DNA from: Williamsia maris
GTDB lineage: Bacteria > Actinomycetota > Actinomycetes > Mycobacteriales > Mycobacteriaceae
Direction: 5' to 3'
Assembly (NCBI RefSeq): GCF_024171815.1
Contig: NZ_JAMTCJ010000002.1
Coordinates: 1,178,001 to 1,242,000 of the forward strand
DNA: 64,000 nucleotides
In this document: positions 63,123 to 64,000 of the stretch, one piece after another
Position numbering within the stretch: position 1 is the first letter of the stretch
Layout of the letters: every line of letters starts with the position of its first letter
Notes under the pieces: generated by a model
Seen by the model: only the letters and a program-made list of their open reading frames with translations
Databases searched by the model: none
What the model was told of the DNA's origin: nothing
Translations under genes and position numbers: made by a program

Positions 63123-63649
63123 CAGTTGGTGCGGTCGGCGAATCCGGCGGGGAGCTCCGACGGTCCCACCGAGATCACGGACTCGTCGTCGATCCCGACG
63201 TTCTCGAACAGCGTGATCGCGGCGAACTCGGGAACCACGTAGATCGGGTAGGTCGGGCCGGCGTCACGGTAGGTGCGCATCTCGTCGAGGTGGTCGTTCT
63301 GGAAGACCACGGTCTTGGTGCCCGCGTCCTCGACCCACTTGGGGAAGAAGATGGTGCCGTGCAGGCGGCGCTTGCCGGGCAGGACGTTGACCACGACGGA
63401 CGTGCCGGTGGGCTCGTTCCACGAGATCTTGAAGACGTCGTCGTCGAGCTGGACGAGGTCGACCTCCTGGTCCTTGACCCACCGCCCACCGACCATGCCG
63501 GTGTGGATCCGGTAGTCGATGGTGGTCGCGTTCTTCACATACATTTCGTACTGCCACGAGTTGGCGTAGGTGTAGATGAAGCGATGGCCGACAAGGCCGG
63601 AGAGGTCCTGCGCGGGGATGGGGTTCTGTACGTCGATGTGCTGAGTCAT
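63122..63649 (-). CDS. padC: phenolic acid decarboxylase
   Basis: A 175-residue non-oxidative, cofactor-free decarboxylase of ferulic and p-coumaric acid. Landmarks are [51 protein letters not shown] and IFFPKWVED. Length and sequence match the PadC/FDC family. Divergent from a MarR regulator with a palindrome between them, which suggests induction by phenolic acids. Confidence 0.93.
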   Translation of the reverse strand: MTQHIDVQNPIPAQDLSGLVGHRFIYTYANSWQYEMYVKNATTIDYRIHTGMVGGRWVKDQEVDLVQLDDDVFKISWNEPTGTSVVVNVLPGKRRLHGTIFFPKWVEDAGTKTVVFQNDHLDEMRTYRDAGPTYPIYVVPEFAAITLFENVGIDDESVISVGPSELPAGFADRTN

Positions 63650-63658
63650 GATTTGATT

Positions 63659-63684
63659 TTGTCACAAAACTAGTTTGCAGACAA
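63659..63684. promoter_or_regulatory. palindromic operator between padC and marR
   Basis: TTGTCACAAAACT and AGTTTGCAGACAA are near-perfect reverse complements (10 of 13) centred at 63671/63672, in the 61-bp gap between the divergent genes. It is probably bound by the MarR protein and would control both promoters. Confidence 0.6.
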
Positions 63685-63710
63685 TGGTGTGCAGGATGTC
63701 GGAGGTGCCC

Positions 63711-64000
63711 ATGACCGAGCTCGCCGCGGAGTTGAGCCGGACGATCGGTCCACTGCGTCGCGCCATGCTGCGCGCGGCGCGGTTGGCCGCCGGCCTCCCT
63801 GACCTCCCCGAGGCGCAGATCCAGGTGCTGCGGTCGTTGGCCGGGCAGTCCCCGCAGACGTCGGGGGATCTGGCCGCCGGCCTGCAGTTGGCCCGCCCCA
63901 CCGTGAGCAACGTGATCCGGGCGATGACCGCCGACGACCTCGTCACCAGGGTGCCGGGTGCCGACGATCTGCGACAGGTGCTGATCGCCCCGACCCCGCG
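63711..64000 (+). CDS. MarR family regulator of phenolic acid genes (3' end cut)
   Basis: The first 96 residues of a winged-helix MarR-type regulator: TELAAELSRTIGPLRRAMLRAARLAAGLPDLPEAQIQVLRSLAGQSPQTSGDLAAGLQLARPTVSNVIRAMTADDLVTRVPGADDLRQV. ATG 63711 is set by GGAGGT seven bases upstream. The gene runs off the window. Its divergent position beside padC and the shared palindrome suggest that it represses padC and DUF3237 in the absence of phenolic acids. Confidence 0.82.
   Translation, partial: MTELAAELSRTIGPLRRAMLRAARLAAGLPDLPEAQIQVLRSLAGQSPQTSGDLAAGLQLARPTVSNVIRAMTADDLVTRVPGADDLRQVLIAPTP

Overview
The window is high-GC actinobacterial DNA, most likely from a mycolic-acid order member (Mycobacteriales) close to Gordonia or Williamsia; the genus is inference. 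Supporting signs are many GTG starts, ATGA/GTGA gene overlaps, an Lsr2 nucleoid protein, F420/PPOX-type enzymes, IdeR-like iron boxes, a SAM-IV riboswitch and a KstR2 steroid-degradation regulon. From about 23 to 50 kb the gene order (ppa, dacB, zinc protease, tilS, hpt ... ftsH, folE-P-B-K, DUF3180, DUF6779, DUF2520, panC, panD, coaX, lysS, lsr2 ... fadD3/fadE30/ipdF/fadA6/kstR2) follows the Rv3628c-Rv3556c segment of Mycobacterium tuberculosis as I remember it.

Layout. 0-4.2 kb: Na+/H+ antiporter, UBP zinc finger, purT, DUF456 protein. 4.2-7.4 kb: repeat array A, then a siderophore ABC importer (ATPase and two permeases). 7.6-8 kb: small secreted protein. 8.1-10.5 kb: AT-richer two-gene cassette, an ABC-type ATPase overlapping a DUF4435 TOPRIM protein, resembling the PARIS (AriA/AriB) anti-phage architecture. 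10.6-13.2 kb: fprA and the siderophore-binding lipoprotein. 13.3-19.4 kb: sulfur metabolism (rhodanese, metZ, SAM-IV riboswitch with a class V aminotransferase and a small luciferase-like protein), plus DedA, repeat array B and isochorismate synthase. 19.5-23 kb: allantoicase and a MarR-regulated drug exporter. 23-28.7 kb: ppa, dacB, metalloprotease, tilS, hpt. 28.7-32.5 kb: amidase, bluB, diguanylate cyclase, PPOX protein. 32.6-45.4 kb: ftsH, folate and pantothenate/CoA genes, a rhodanese-like gene behind a cysteine-codon leader peptide, lysS, lsr2. 45.6-53.3 kb: KstR2 regulon for steroid C/D rings, repeat array C and an aldehyde dehydrogenase. 53.3-55.3 kb: luciferase-like oxidoreductase, ABM protein, TetR. 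55.5-62.6 kb: guanidine/urea operon (permease, two DUF1989 proteins, carboxyltransferase, allophanate hydrolase) followed by a guanidine-III riboswitch and the guanidinium exporter gdx. 62.7-64 kb: DUF3237, phenolic acid decarboxylase and a divergent MarR gene cut by the window edge.

How the genes work together. The 55-62.6 kb block looks like a complete guanidine module: uptake, carboxylation, deimination to allophanate, hydrolysis to ammonia and CO2, and riboswitch-gated export. However, its carboxylase has only the carboxyltransferase part. The KstR2 block has two near-identical palindromes, one between fadD3 and fadE30 and one before kstR2. Sulfur control appears three ways: SAM-IV RNA, a Cys-Cys leader peptide, and rhodanese/metZ pairing.

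The most unusual signals are the ATPase/DUF4435 cassette, the truncated carboxylase inside the guanidine operon, the leader peptide before a cysteine-free rhodanese, and three repeat arrays that all lie between convergent genes.
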